Below are positions 42,394 to 52,287 of a DNA stretch of 64,000 nucleotides, piece after piece. Below the pieces are notes generated by a model. That model was not told the DNA's origin, did not search any database, and saw only the letters and a program-made list of their open reading frames with translations. Position 1 is the first letter of the stretch; every line of letters starts with the position of its first letter. The stretch comes from Lachnospiraceae bacterium (GTDB taxonomy: Bacteria > Bacillota > Clostridia > Lachnospirales > Lachnospiraceae). The stretch covers positions 1-64,000 of the forward strand of contig VSND01000001.1 in the NCBI GenBank assembly GCA_009774145.1, written 5' to 3'. Made by a program: the position numbers and the translations under genes.

Positions 42394-43648
42394 ATTTTGG
42401 ATATTGAATCATTATGCGACAACCCCGAAGACAGGACCGATGCTCAGACATTTCTGCTTTGCACAGTGCCTGCAGGAAAAAGGAATAGAGACTACGGTTT
42501 TTGCGGCCAATGAGCTGCACCAGACCGGAGATACAGTGGATACACATGGGAAGCCTTATATTCGTATGGAGGAGGAAGGGGTTCCCTTTGTCTTTGTCAG
42601 GACAAGAAAATATCAGGGAAACGGGATCTCCCGGGTGAAAAATATGCTGTCCTTTTTCACAGGCCTTCTTCGCATGGCGGGAGGCTATGCGAAAAAATAT
42701 GGAAAACCGGATGTGATCATGGGGTCCAGCGCGCATCCGCTGACCAGTATTGCCGGAATCCTTGTGGCGAAAAGATTTCATGTACCTGCCATTGTGGAGG
42801 TGCGGGATCTCTGGCCGGAAGCGATCTTTTCCTTTGGAAAAGTAAAGATGGACAGTCTGATCGGAAAACTGTTAAGTGCGGGAGAGAGATGGATGTATGT
42901 CCATGCGGATGCGGTCGTGTTTACGAAGGAAGGCGACGTGGACCACATTAAGGAGATGGGATGGGACACGGAACACGGCGGAAAGATCAGCCTGGACAAG
43001 TGCTATTATGTCAATAACGGCGTAAAGCTGAAGGATTATTATGAAAGTATTGAAAAAGATATCCTCCTGGATGAAGATCTGCAGTCAGACAGTTTTAAAG
43101 TGACCTATACAGGCACCATACGTCCGGTCAACAATGTGGGGAATCTGCTGGATGCAGCAAAGATTCTGAAGGATCATAAGGACATCCGGTTTCTGATCTT
43201 CGGCGGCGGAAGTCAGCTGGAGGAGATGCAGAAACGGGTGGCGCAGGAAAAGCTTACGAACGTCGTGCTGAAAGGTTTTGTGGAAAAGAGGTATATCCCA
43301 TATATTCTGAGTCGTTCTTCGGTCAATATCCTGAATTATTCACAGGCTCAGTATAACTGGTCCAGAGGGAACAGCTCCAACAAACTGTTTGAATATATGG
43401 CCAGCGGGAAACCGGTGATCTCCACTGTGAAAATGGGATATTGCATACTGGACCGGTATCAGTGCGGATACTCTCTGGAAGAATGTACGCCTGAGGCGCT
43501 GGCAAAAGAGATTCTGCGGATTTACAATCTGCCGGAGGAGACCTATGCCCGGATGGCAGAAAACGCAAAGGAAGGCGCAAAGGATTTTGATTTCTCCGTA
43601 TTGACAGAGAGATTATATCAGGTGATCAGAAGTGTGGAAAAAAATTGA
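42386..43648 (+). CDS. Family 4 glycosyltransferase (WbuB-like)
   Basis: About 420 residues from the ATG at 42386; an ATG at 42374 directly abuts GGAGG and is less likely. RFWILNHYATTPKTGPMLRH opens like WbuB; EVRDLWPEAIFSFG, YTGTIRPVNNVGNLLDAAKI, FLIFGGGSQLEEMQ and SSNKLFEYMASGKPVIST are the donor-side motifs, including the E-Y-M element. Cytoplasmic. It heads a module also found together in other capsule loci: WbuB-like GT4, heparinase-like protein, WecC, bi-domain oxidoreductase and GT4. Related to the protein at 20219. Confidence 0.9.
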   Translation: MHRFWILNHYATTPKTGPMLRHFCFAQCLQEKGIETTVFAANELHQTGDTVDTHGKPYIRMEEEGVPFVFVRTRKYQGNGISRVKNMLSFFTGLLRMAGGYAKKYGKPDVIMGSSAHPLTSIAGILVAKRFHVPAIVEVRDLWPEAIFSFGKVKMDSLIGKLLSAGERWMYVHADAVVFTKEGDVDHIKEMGWDTEHGGKISLDKCYYVNNGVKLKDYYESIEKDILLDEDLQSDSFKVTYTGTIRPVNNVGNLLDAAKILKDHKDIRFLIFGGGSQLEEMQKRVAQEKLTNVVLKGFVEKRYIPYILSRSSVNILNYSQAQYNWSRGNSSNKLFEYMASGKPVISTVKMGYCILDRYQCGYSLEECTPEALAKEILRIYNLPEETYARMAENAKEGAKDFDFSVLTERLYQVIRSVEKN

Positions 43649-45326
43649 AAATTATTACTGGACGTTGAAATATCTGAAAAAAAGTCAGTTGTTTTATCTG
43701 ATGAAAAACCGGCTGGAACGGGGAAAGAAAGCAGTGACAGAAGCACAGGCGCCGCAGACCAGACCGTTATCTTTGTGGATGCAGGGACTGGATGAGGCCC
43801 CGGAATACCTGAGACGGTTTCGGGTGGAGGAGATTCTGAAAGGCAAAGTGACGCTGCTTTATGAGAGCGGAAGAGCTGAGGGAGAGAACTGGGAGCATGG
43901 AGACCGGTCTCATCTGTGGAATTTTAATCTTCATTATCTGGAATATCTGGTTTCGCTGGCGGCGGCATACCGCCGGGAAGGGGATTTGGCATATTATGAG
44001 TGTTTCCGGAAGTTCTGCATGAGATGGATACAGGACAACCGGGAAGGAACCGGCGACGGGTGGCATCCTTATACGATTTCTCTGAGGCTGACGAATCTGT
44101 GGATCTGTGTGGACGGATTTGGCGAAATCCTTCAGAAAGATACGGAGTTCCTGCAAAAGCTGAATAACAGCATGTATGCACAGTACCGTCATCTGCAGAA
44201 ACGTATGGAACGGCATCTGCTTGGCAACCATTATTTTGAAAATCTGAAAGCAGTACTTCTGGGGGCGTTGTATTTTCAGGAACCGAAAATATATCAGAGA
44301 ATGAAAAGAAGATTTGCAGAAGAGATCAAAGAGCAGATTCTGCCGGACGGAGTGCATTATGAAAGAAGCATGATGTACCATAAGATCATCCTGGAGGATC
44401 TGATGCGGGTGGAAAAAGCGCTGGGAAATCGGAACAGATCCATGCACAGATCGGATAAAACCGTGCATCTTCCCGAATTGCTCAAGGTTATGCAGAGGAT
44501 GGCTGACGCAGCATATTCTCTGGAAGAGAGAATGGGGCATACGCCTTTGTTCAACGACGCAGGAGATAATGTGGCGAGACCTCTTGCCGGTATTCTGGAA
44601 GCGCTGGAGGAAGAATTTCATATTCGGCCCGAGTATCGGCAGGCATTCCCGGATGCAGGATATTATACGCTTCAGAATGCGAATCTGAAGCTTGTGTTTG
44701 ATGCAGGAGAGATTGCACCTGCGTATATGCCCGGGCATGCGCACTGCGACGGACTTGGCTTTGAGCTTTCCTGGAAGGGACGGCCTGTTTTTGTCAATTC
44801 CGGAACTGGGCAGTATCAGGGACCTCTTCGTACGCATTTCCGAAGTACGGCGGCGCATAATACGGTTGTTCTTGATGGAGAAGAACAGTCTGCATGCTGG
44901 GGAGAACACAGGGTCGGGAAAAGAATGTCGGTGGTGTCTGCTGCATACAGAGAACATTGGGTAAAAGGCAGCCTTGTAACCTGTACCGGAAAGCAGCAGG
45001 CCAGAAGACTGGAGCTGAAAGAGAATATCGTGGTGATCCGTGACCGGGTCAGTGGGCATGCAGCAGGATATCTGCATCTGGCTCCGGGATATGAATATGT
45101 GTGTCAGGAAGAGGGGATTCTGGTAGAGGACAGGACAGGGAAAAAGATCTGCCGGATTTCTGTCATGCCGGAAGATACGGTTAAGGTTTACAGAGAGGGC
45201 TCTATCTGCTCGTATGCGCCGGATTTTGGGAAAACGGAGCAGATCCAGGTTATGGAAATCCTGTGGAATATCTGTAAAAAGAATCATAAAATACAGATAC
45301 AGTTTGAACAGGAGAAGGAAGAATAA
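43632..45326 (+). CDS. Heparinase II/III-like protein of an exopolysaccharide operon
   Basis: 564 residues; GTG start inside the end of the GT4 gene, supported by the family-like opening KIENYYWTLKYLKKSQLFYL. An alpha-helical toroid with GDGWHPYTISLRLTNLW, LLGNHYFENLKAVLLGALYF and YERSMMYHKIILEDL, then a beta-sandwich with DAGEIAPAYMPGHAHCDGLG, NSGTGQYQGPLR and RSTAAHNTVVLDGE: the tyrosine and histidine motifs of heparinase II/III lyases. No signal peptide, so it is probably cytoplasmic. In biosynthetic clusters such proteins may act as epimerases or remodelling enzymes on uronic acids instead of degradative lyases; unproven here. Confidence 0.88.
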   Translation: MWKKIENYYWTLKYLKKSQLFYLMKNRLERGKKAVTEAQAPQTRPLSLWMQGLDEAPEYLRRFRVEEILKGKVTLLYESGRAEGENWEHGDRSHLWNFNLHYLEYLVSLAAAYRREGDLAYYECFRKFCMRWIQDNREGTGDGWHPYTISLRLTNLWICVDGFGEILQKDTEFLQKLNNSMYAQYRHLQKRMERHLLGNHYFENLKAVLLGALYFQEPKIYQRMKRRFAEEIKEQILPDGVHYERSMMYHKIILEDLMRVEKALGNRNRSMHRSDKTVHLPELLKVMQRMADAAYSLEERMGHTPLFNDAGDNVARPLAGILEALEEEFHIRPEYRQAFPDAGYYTLQNANLKLVFDAGEIAPAYMPGHAHCDGLGFELSWKGRPVFVNSGTGQYQGPLRTHFRSTAAHNTVVLDGEEQSACWGEHRVGKRMSVVSAAYREHWVKGSLVTCTGKQQARRLELKENIVVIRDRVSGHAAGYLHLAPGYEYVCQEEGILVEDRTGKKICRISVMPEDTVKVYREGSICSYAPDFGKTEQIQVMEILWNICKKNHKIQIQFEQEKEE

Positions 45327-45385
45327 GGAAAAGTGCCCCGGGAGATGAAAGATATCAGAAGACGTACAGATGGAGGATGGCAGAG

Positions 45386-46609
45386 ATGATTAATGTAGTA
45401 GGACTTGGTTATATCGGGCTTCCAACCGCACTGATGTTCGCGGCGCATGGAGTGGAAGTGGTTGGGACAGACTATAACAGAACACTGGTAGACACACTGA
45501 ATGCAGGAAAGACCACTTTTGAGGAAGAGGGGCTGGACGAGCTGTTTCAGAAGGCCGTGTCGCAGGGAATCCGGTTTTCTCATGAATATCAGAGTACAGG
45601 GCTCTATATTGTGGCAGTTCCCACTCCCTATGACAAGACAAGCAAAAAGGTGGATGCAGGCTTTGTGGAAAAAGCAGTGGAGAATGTGCTGGAGGTATGT
45701 CCCAAAGGAGCGGTCATTGTCGTGGAGTCCACCGTATCTCCCGGAACCATTGATAAGCATGTCCGGCCGGTGATTGAGGCAAAAGGCTTTGTGACAGGGA
45801 AAGACATTCATCTGGCACATGCGCCGGAACGTATCATTCCCGGCAACATGGTCTATGAACTGAAGCATAATTCCCGCACCATCGGCGCTGACAGCCGTGC
45901 GATTGGGGAAAGGATCAAGGAATTATACGGTTCCTTCTGCGAAGGGGAGATCGTAGTGACCGATATCCGCACGGCAGAGATGACCAAGGTGGTGGAAAAT
46001 ACCTTCCGTGACATTAACATTGCCTTTGCCAACGAACTGGCAAAGATCTGCCGTTTTGACAATATGGATGTCTATGAGATCATCCGGATCGCCAACAAAC
46101 ACCCGCGTGTGAACATTCTGACGCCCGGACCGGGCGTGGGCGGCCACTGCATCTCTGTGGATCCGTGGTTTCTGGTGGGCGACTATCCGGGACTTGCCAA
46201 TATTATCCTGTCCGCCCGCAAGATCAATGATTCCATGCCGGATTTTGTGCTGGAGCGGATCCATGAGATCATGCAGGAAAATCATATGACCGACGTGGGC
46301 AGAGTCGGACTCTACGGATTGACTTATAAGGAAAATGTAGATGATATGAGAGAGAGTCCGACTCTGCAGATGCTGAAGAGCATGGAGCGGCATCTGTGCG
46401 GCGGACAGATCAAAGTATATGATCCCTATGTGGTTCAGAACGTGGTTGCCAATCAGTACCATGATCTGGATGCTTTTCTTCAGGATGTGGATATGGTGGT
46501 GCTTCTGGTAGGGCATGACGAGATCAGGGCGCAGATGGAGAAGCTGAAAGGAAAGGTCATACTGGATACCAGGCATATCTGTTTCCTTGACGGGACGTAT
46601 CGGCTGTAG
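45386..46609 (+). CDS. wecC: UDP-N-acetyl-D-mannosamine dehydrogenase (WecC-like)
   Basis: About 407 residues from the ATG at 45386, nine bases after GGAGG; an ATG at 45377 abuts the ribosome site and is rejected. INVVGLGYIGLPTALMFAAH, PTPYDKTSKKVDAGFVEKAV, VESTVSPGTIDKHV, HAPERIIPGNMVYEL, VENTFRDINIAFANEL and GPGVGGHCISVDPWFLVGDY with catalytic C255. ISVDPWFL is the WecC version of the cysteine motif. It oxidises UDP-ManNAc to UDP-ManNAcA; the substrate would come from the WecB-like enzyme at 29987. Confidence 0.92.
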   Translation: MINVVGLGYIGLPTALMFAAHGVEVVGTDYNRTLVDTLNAGKTTFEEEGLDELFQKAVSQGIRFSHEYQSTGLYIVAVPTPYDKTSKKVDAGFVEKAVENVLEVCPKGAVIVVESTVSPGTIDKHVRPVIEAKGFVTGKDIHLAHAPERIIPGNMVYELKHNSRTIGADSRAIGERIKELYGSFCEGEIVVTDIRTAEMTKVVENTFRDINIAFANELAKICRFDNMDVYEIIRIANKHPRVNILTPGPGVGGHCISVDPWFLVGDYPGLANIILSARKINDSMPDFVLERIHEIMQENHMTDVGRVGLYGLTYKENVDDMRESPTLQMLKSMERHLCGGQIKVYDPYVVQNVVANQYHDLDAFLQDVDMVVLLVGHDEIRAQMEKLKGKVILDTRHICFLDGTYRL

Positions 46610-46652
46610 AGAACGTGAGGCAGCTTTGACAGATAAAGGAGATGATACAGTT

Positions 46653-48776
46653 ATGAAACAGTTGTTTTTAAATGTAAAGGATGGCAGTACAAAGCTGATT
46701 GACCAGCCCATACCGATCATAAAGGAAAATATGGCGCTTGTGGAGAGCCTGTATACGATTGTCAGCGCCGGAACGGAGCGGGGACTTGCTTCTTTCGGCG
46801 GAAAAAATCTGGTCCAGAAAGCCATTGAGCGGCCGGACCAGGTAAAAAAGGTGCTGGAAAAGCTGTCCACGGACGGCATTGTAACGACGATGGAGAGTGC
46901 GTTCAACAAGCTGGCGGAACCCATGCCCATGGGTTATTCCGGTGTGGGACGCGTCATATCCTGCGGAAAAGGTGTGACAGAAGTACAGGCGGGAGATCTG
47001 GTCGCCATGGTGGGGACTGCCTATCACTGCGAGATCAACCGGGTCAGCCGCACCATGCTGACAAAGGTTCCGGAAGAACTGACCGATTACCGTCAGGCGG
47101 CGTTCTGCGCTCTGGGCGGAATCGCCCTGGAGGGGATCCACCAGGCGGAGGTGGTTCCGGGCGAGACGGTGGCAGTCATCGGCATGGGGCTTGTGGGGCA
47201 TATCGTCTGCCGGATTCTGGATGCCTATGGCTGTGATGTGATCGGTTATGACGTGGTTGACAAGACACTGCCGGGCACAAGGCTGAAGGCATTTATCCAT
47301 TCCAATGACGACCATGCGGCGGATATGAGCCGGGCGCTGACCCGCGGGCGCGGCGTGGACAAGGTAATCATTACGGCGGCAACAGACAGCAATGCGCCCA
47401 TGGATCTGGCGGCGGCGATTGCGAGAGACCGGGGCATCATCTGTATGATCGGCGTGACCCGGATGAATATTGACAGACGTCCGTATTACGAACGGGAGCT
47501 TTCCTTCCGGATCGCCCGTTCCTATGGCGCGGGACGGTATGATACCACCTATGAGGAGATGGGGATCGACTATCCCATCGGTTATGTACGGTTCACAGAA
47601 GGCCGCAACATTGAGGAATTTGTCCGTCTGCTGACGCAGAAACGGGTGGAGGTATCGGACCTGATTACCCATGAAATTCCGTTTGAACAGGCGGCAAAAG
47701 CCTATGAAATGATCACAAAAAACCCGAATCAGGAACGTTATATCGGCGTGCTTCTGAAATACGGAGAAAACGAAGAAAAATGGAAAAACACGGTTAAAAA
47801 TACAAAATACGTAAGGAAGACGTCGGGTGAGAAAATCCGTCTGGGACTGATCGGAGCCGGAAATTTTGTACGCAGTACCATGCTGCCGGTCATGAAGGAG
47901 ACCGGAAAATATGAATTCCGCGGCCTTGCCACGACCGGAGGCGTGGGAGGCGCGCAGGCAAATGACGGGACGCCGTTTGCCTATACGACCAATAACTATA
48001 AAAGGCTGCTGGCGGATCCGGAGATCGATCTGATTGCAGTATCCACAAGACATAACAGCCATGCCAGATTTGTGACAGAGGCCTTGAATGCGGGAAAGAG
48101 CGTCTACTGCGAGAAACCTCTCTGCCTGACGCTGGAAGAGCTGGAGCAGATCAAAACGGCTTATGAAGCTTCCGGCGGAGAACTGTTCTGCGGTCTGAAC
48201 CGGAGACATGCGCCGCTGATCCGGCAGATCAAAAAGGAACTGAAGACAGACCAGATCCCTGCAGTATATGATTTTATTGCAAACGCAGGCTGCATTCCCA
48301 AAGAGCACTGGGTTCATGACGAGGCGGCAGGGGGCGGAAGGATCCTTGGCGAGGCCTGCCATTTTGTGGATCTGATTCAGTATCTGGACGGCAGCAGACT
48401 GCGCTCTTTGCAGATTACAGCGGCAGAGAATGAGGCTTATCCAATGAACGACAATGTCCTGATTACCTTACGGTTTGCTTCAGGCGCCATTGGAAATATT
48501 GTCTATTCGTCCATGGGATCGAAGAAATATCCCAAGGAGCAGCTGCGGGTGCTTTCCAATGGCTCTGTATATGAGATGGACAATTTCATCCGTCTGAAAA
48601 AATACGGCAGCAGCAAAGCGGTAAAAGAAAAGCTGGAGCAGGACAAGGGGATTAAGGCAGAATATGAATATATGTTCCAGGTGATGAAGGGAAAGCTGGC
48701 CAATGAGACGATCCAGGATGCATTTCTCGGACAGGAGATGCTGATCCGCGCCATGCAGAAAGTGAAGGAAGCATGA
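46653..48776 (+). CDS. Bi-domain oxidoreductase: zinc-type MDR dehydrogenase fused to Gfo/Idh/MocA
   Basis: About 707 residues from the ATG at 46653 (AAGGAG nine bases before). Residues 1-375 are a medium-chain dehydrogenase: SLYTIVSAGTERGLASFGGK, MPMGYSGVGRVISCGKG, GETVAVIGMGLVGHIVCRIL. Residues about 395-707 are a Gfo/Idh/MocA unit: KIRLGLIGAGNFVRSTML, VSTRHNSHARFVTEALNAGK, CEKP and GGRILGEACHFVDLIQYL. Known as 'bi-domain-containing oxidoreductase', usually next to a heparinase-like protein and WecC, as here. The double redox function suggests paired oxidation and reduction on one sugar, for example an epimerisation through a keto form. Function unproven. Confidence 0.9.
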   Translation: MKQLFLNVKDGSTKLIDQPIPIIKENMALVESLYTIVSAGTERGLASFGGKNLVQKAIERPDQVKKVLEKLSTDGIVTTMESAFNKLAEPMPMGYSGVGRVISCGKGVTEVQAGDLVAMVGTAYHCEINRVSRTMLTKVPEELTDYRQAAFCALGGIALEGIHQAEVVPGETVAVIGMGLVGHIVCRILDAYGCDVIGYDVVDKTLPGTRLKAFIHSNDDHAADMSRALTRGRGVDKVIITAATDSNAPMDLAAAIARDRGIICMIGVTRMNIDRRPYYERELSFRIARSYGAGRYDTTYEEMGIDYPIGYVRFTEGRNIEEFVRLLTQKRVEVSDLITHEIPFEQAAKAYEMITKNPNQERYIGVLLKYGENEEKWKNTVKNTKYVRKTSGEKIRLGLIGAGNFVRSTMLPVMKETGKYEFRGLATTGGVGGAQANDGTPFAYTTNNYKRLLADPEIDLIAVSTRHNSHARFVTEALNAGKSVYCEKPLCLTLEELEQIKTAYEASGGELFCGLNRRHAPLIRQIKKELKTDQIPAVYDFIANAGCIPKEHWVHDEAAGGGRILGEACHFVDLIQYLDGSRLRSLQITAAENEAYPMNDNVLITLRFASGAIGNIVYSSMGSKKYPKEQLRVLSNGSVYEMDNFIRLKKYGSSKAVKEKLEQDKGIKAEYEYMFQVMKGKLANETIQDAFLGQEMLIRAMQKVKEA

Positions 48777-49768
48777 GGATCCTGGTGTATGATGTGGCGG
48801 CGGACAGCGGAGGAGCGGCAACAGTCCTGAAAAGTTTTTATGAGGAATTCCGTCAGGATACAGAAAATGAGTACGTATTCGTACTGAGCGTTTTTGAACT
48901 GCAGGAGACGAATCACATCCGGGTGCTGAATTTCCCATGGATCAAGAAAAGTCCGCTGCACCGGCTGTATTTTGATCAGATTCGGGCGCACCGGCTGGTG
49001 AAGAAATACAGGATCGATCAGGTGCTTTCTCTTCAGAATATTGAACTGCCCCATGCAGGCGTGCCGCAGGTGGTATATGAACACAATGCGCTGCCGTTTG
49101 CAGAATATCGGTTCAGACCATGGGAAGGTTTTCGGCCGTGGTTTACCCGGCAGGTGCTTGGGCGCATGATGAAAAGATCGATTAGCCGTGCAGAGAAGGT
49201 CCTGGTGCAGACAAACTGGATGAAGCAGGAGATTGTCCGGCAGTGCAGGATTCCCTCAGAAAAAGTGGAAGTGAAATTTCCGCCGGTGGAACTGCCAAAG
49301 CCGCAGAACTGTCATCCGAATCCGGAGAAAACGATGTTCTTTTACCCTGCGAATGCTTCTGCCTATAAAAATCATCGGACTTTCCTGAAAGCCTGTGAGC
49401 TTCTCAAAGATCAGGGCTGTGGAAATTACGAAGTGGTCTGGACGGTGACAGGCAGGGAAAACAGGGGAATCCGGGCAATTCGAAAAGAGGCAGAAGAGAG
49501 AAACCTGCCGATTGTTTTTCGGGGACCGATGCCAAAAGAAAAACTTTTTGAGATGTATGCTTCGTCGGTGCTGGTGTTCCCGTCCTGTATTGAGACCATA
49601 GGGCTGCCCCTTCTGGAAGCAAAGGCCGTCGGGACCTGGATCCTGGCAGCAGACTGTCTGTATGCCCGGGATGGCATGGGAGATTATGAAAAAGCGGAGT
49701 TTTTTGAACCGTTTGATGCAGGCAGACTATGCAGCTTAATGAAAAGGCGGATTGTTAAAGAAGGATGA
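48773..49768 (+). CDS. Family 4 glycosyltransferase
   Basis: 331 residues, short for GT4. RILVYDVAADSGGAATVLKS start; QVVYEHNALPFAEYRF acceptor region; C-terminal half with MFFYPANASAYKNHRTFLKA, VFRGPMPKEKLFEMYASSV and VFPSCIETIGLPLLEAKAVG, the E-x7-E donor motif of GT4. It ends soon after that motif, which is normal for this compact subtype. ATGA overlap with the bi-domain oxidoreductase makes it the last enzyme of that module. Confidence 0.87.
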   Translation: MRILVYDVAADSGGAATVLKSFYEEFRQDTENEYVFVLSVFELQETNHIRVLNFPWIKKSPLHRLYFDQIRAHRLVKKYRIDQVLSLQNIELPHAGVPQVVYEHNALPFAEYRFRPWEGFRPWFTRQVLGRMMKRSISRAEKVLVQTNWMKQEIVRQCRIPSEKVEVKFPPVELPKPQNCHPNPEKTMFFYPANASAYKNHRTFLKACELLKDQGCGNYEVVWTVTGRENRGIRAIRKEAEERNLPIVFRGPMPKEKLFEMYASSVLVFPSCIETIGLPLLEAKAVGTWILAADCLYARDGMGDYEKAEFFEPFDAGRLCSLMKRRIVKEG

Positions 49769-49789
49769 TCGATACGCAGAGAGGTTAAA

Positions 49790-51286
49790 ATGATGGGAAC
49801 AAATGAGAAACGGATGGTAAGAATTCTGCAGGCGGCTGTGCTTCTGCTGTCTGTACCGATGATTGTAATTGCGTTTTACAGTCATCCGAGTGTGGATGAT
49901 TATGGATATGGATCCAGCGTACATTTATGGATTCAGGAACATGGATACCATGTGTTTGGAATTATAAAATGTGCGGCAGAATTTGCATATGAGTACTATT
50001 TTAAATGGGCATCCAGCTATCTGGACTCCTTCACCGGGGCGTTGATGCCGGATAATTTTGGCTGTTACTGGATATCAGCGCTTATAATATATTTTCTTCT
50101 GACAGGGGGGATGCTTTATTTGTTCCAGAGCATGGCTGCTTCTCTGGGCGGAAAAGAATATCGATGGATCGGGACCGTCTGTGCCCTGACCGGAATTGTT
50201 GCAGTGACACAGAACTGGCCCTCATCTGCAGAGGCATTATACTGGTTTGACGGAGCTCAGTGCTATATGGGATATCATGCGGTCAGCCTGTGGATGTGCA
50301 GCGTGCTTGTCATGTATATGTTCTGCGGGGATAAAAAAAGAAGTATCCGGCTTCTTGTCGTTTCCTGCGTGCTGGCTTTTCTCGCAGGAGGCGGGAATAA
50401 TGTAACCTCATTTATGGATGTACTGATCTGCTGTTTCTTTCTTGGCTGCGCAGTGCTGATCAAAAAGAAGCGGGGGATTGTGTTTCCGCTGATCGTCAGT
50501 ATTACAGGATTTCTTCTGGAACTTCTGGCTCCTGGAACGGCGGTCAGAGGCGGCGGGGATTACGGTGCAGTCATTCCTGCGATCATAAAGTGCTTTCGAT
50601 GGACACTGCGGCAGTATATACTGGACTGGATGAATCTGGGAATCGGACTGATGCTGCTGTTTCTTACACCGTTTTTAGTCAGGCTTATGAAAAGGACAGC
50701 AGAGAAATATTCTTTTCGATTTCCGTATCCGGTGCTGATTCTGGCAGGAGGGTTCTGCTTTTTGTCGGCCATGTCGAGTCCGCCGTTCTATATTTTGGGA
50801 GAAAGCGGACCGCTGCGGCTTCGTAATCTGATCTATGTTAATTTTGTGATTCTGTCAACAGGAGTGTATGCATATTTTCTGGGATGGCTGATCACAAATA
50901 AGATGAGAGAGGAACAGGTTACATATATTGCAGGGCTTTATGATGGAATATCACAGAAATATACAGCTGCATTTACCCTGGTTATGCTTATCTGGCTGTG
51001 TGCCGGAAATAGTCAGTCATATGGCTCAAGTCTGGAAGCGGCAAAAGAATTACTGAATGGAAGCGCTGCACAGTATCATGCGGAGATTCAGAAGCGATAT
51101 GAGCTGTATGAGAATCCGGAAATAGAAGTGGTTGTTGTAGAACCCTTAAGCGTGAAACCTGAAGTGATATTTTTTGATGATATTACAGATGATCCGGAAA
51201 ACTGGAAAAATATAAGTACGGCAAAGTATTTTGACAAAAAATCCGTAAGACTGAGCACTTATGATCCGGAAATTGATTACGAATAG
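49790..51286 (+). CDS. Polytopic membrane protein (DUF6056-like)
   Basis: 498 residues, ATG ATG start. First helix AAVLLLSVPMIVIAFYS, then SHPSVDDYGYGSSVHLWIQE, an acidic outside loop in which the V-D-D-Y-x-Y-G text resembles DUF6056 proteins, then about 10 more helices and a C-terminal soluble tail of about 90 residues (QYHAEIQKRYELYENPEIEV). DUF6056 proteins are common in Gram-positive capsule loci and are suspected GT-C-type enzymes. Follows the GT4 gene after 21 bp. Confidence 0.68.
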   Translation: MMGTNEKRMVRILQAAVLLLSVPMIVIAFYSHPSVDDYGYGSSVHLWIQEHGYHVFGIIKCAAEFAYEYYFKWASSYLDSFTGALMPDNFGCYWISALIIYFLLTGGMLYLFQSMAASLGGKEYRWIGTVCALTGIVAVTQNWPSSAEALYWFDGAQCYMGYHAVSLWMCSVLVMYMFCGDKKRSIRLLVVSCVLAFLAGGGNNVTSFMDVLICCFFLGCAVLIKKKRGIVFPLIVSITGFLLELLAPGTAVRGGGDYGAVIPAIIKCFRWTLRQYILDWMNLGIGLMLLFLTPFLVRLMKRTAEKYSFRFPYPVLILAGGFCFLSAMSSPPFYILGESGPLRLRNLIYVNFVILSTGVYAYFLGWLITNKMREEQVTYIAGLYDGISQKYTAAFTLVMLIWLCAGNSQSYGSSLEAAKELLNGSAAQYHAEIQKRYELYENPEIEVVVVEPLSVKPEVIFFDDITDDPENWKNISTAKYFDKKSVRLSTYDPEIDYE

Positions 51287-51387
51287 AAGAAACTGCGGCA
51301 TATAAATTAAAATATTAAGAGCGTATGTTGTAAATCCATGTGAAACGGTTACGATAGAAGAGGAATAAAAACAGGGAGAAATACTTG

Positions 51388-52287
51388 ATGAAGAAAGATG
51401 TAAAAATCGCATATCTGGTTATCGCATATATGGACCCGGAGCAGCTGCAGCGTCTGGCAGCACGTCTGAGCAAAACGGCAGATGTTTTTGTGCATATTAA
51501 TGGAAATGTGGATCTGGCTCCTTTCCAGTGTGCACTTTCAGAGGTGTGCGGACAGGGAAGAGTTTTTTTGTCTAAAAAGCGATATCGGATCGTGTGGGGC
51601 GGATATTCGATTCTGGAAGCAACTTTTGCCATGATGGAACAGGCGTTTCAACAGGATACCTATGATCGTTTTGTGCTGCTGACAGGTCTTGATTATCCGA
51701 TTCGATCCGATGAAGAGATCAGAGCATTTTTCCTTTCCAATGCGCACACAGAATATATTCATGCAGATGTTGTGAGCGGAGAGCAGTACGGACATCTGTA
51801 CTATCATGCCTCCAGAGATCACCGGATTCTTCATAAATGTTTCCAGCTGTATGAAAAGATCCTGAGAAAATCCGGCAGAAAAGGAAAAAAAGATTATGTA
51901 GTCTACAAAGGAAAAAAATATCCGCTTTACGGAATTGCTCCCAAGTGGGCGTTGTCGGGAGAGTGCGCTTCCTATTTACTCCGGTTTTATAAACATAACC
52001 GAACATTTAATCGATATTTTCAGCTTATGCACGCGCCGGATGATTTTTATGTGGCAACGGTACTCTTTAACTCAAAGTTCCGGGATTCGATTGAGAGTGA
52101 GAACGACATATTTAAGATCATATGGCTGCCGGATGACAAAGGCGCCAGGATTCTGAATCAGGAGGACTATCAGGAATTGAAAGACGGCAGTCACCTGTAT
52201 GCCAAAAAATTTCAGAGCGGATATTCCGAAGCGCTGATTCGGATTCTGGATGGACAGAATGCGGAAGAAAGATATGGGGGAAAATGA
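51388..52287 (+). CDS. GT14 (core-2/I-branching type) N-acetylglucosaminyltransferase-like enzyme
   Basis: About 299 residues from the ATG at 51388 (AGGGAG upstream). IAYLVIAYMDPEQLQRLAAR, VFVHINGNVD, RIVWGGYSILEATFAMMEQA, FVLLTGLDYPIRSDEEIRAF, YGIAPKWALSGECASYLLRF and APDDFYVATVLFNS follow the Branch/GT14 pattern: a GT-A fold without a DxD but with conserved L-x-G-x-D-x-P-I. Bacterial members are predicted to add beta-1,6-GlcNAc or xylose. Cytoplasmic. Overlaps the next gene at ATGATG. Confidence 0.86.
   Translation: MKKDVKIAYLVIAYMDPEQLQRLAARLSKTADVFVHINGNVDLAPFQCALSEVCGQGRVFLSKKRYRIVWGGYSILEATFAMMEQAFQQDTYDRFVLLTGLDYPIRSDEEIRAFFLSNAHTEYIHADVVSGEQYGHLYYHASRDHRILHKCFQLYEKILRKSGRKGKKDYVVYKGKKYPLYGIAPKWALSGECASYLLRFYKHNRTFNRYFQLMHAPDDFYVATVLFNSKFRDSIESENDIFKIIWLPDDKGARILNQEDYQELKDGSHLYAKKFQSGYSEALIRILDGQNAEERYGGK

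Noticed and set aside
43767..45287. 506-residue open frame on the minus strand
   Set aside because: Antisense to the heparinase-like gene; composition is that of a shadow frame.
46668..48362. 564-residue open frame on the minus strand
   Set aside because: Lies wholly opposite the bi-domain oxidoreductase, has no ribosome site or recognisable motif and is His/Arg/Gln-rich in the way antisense frames of GC-rich codons are.
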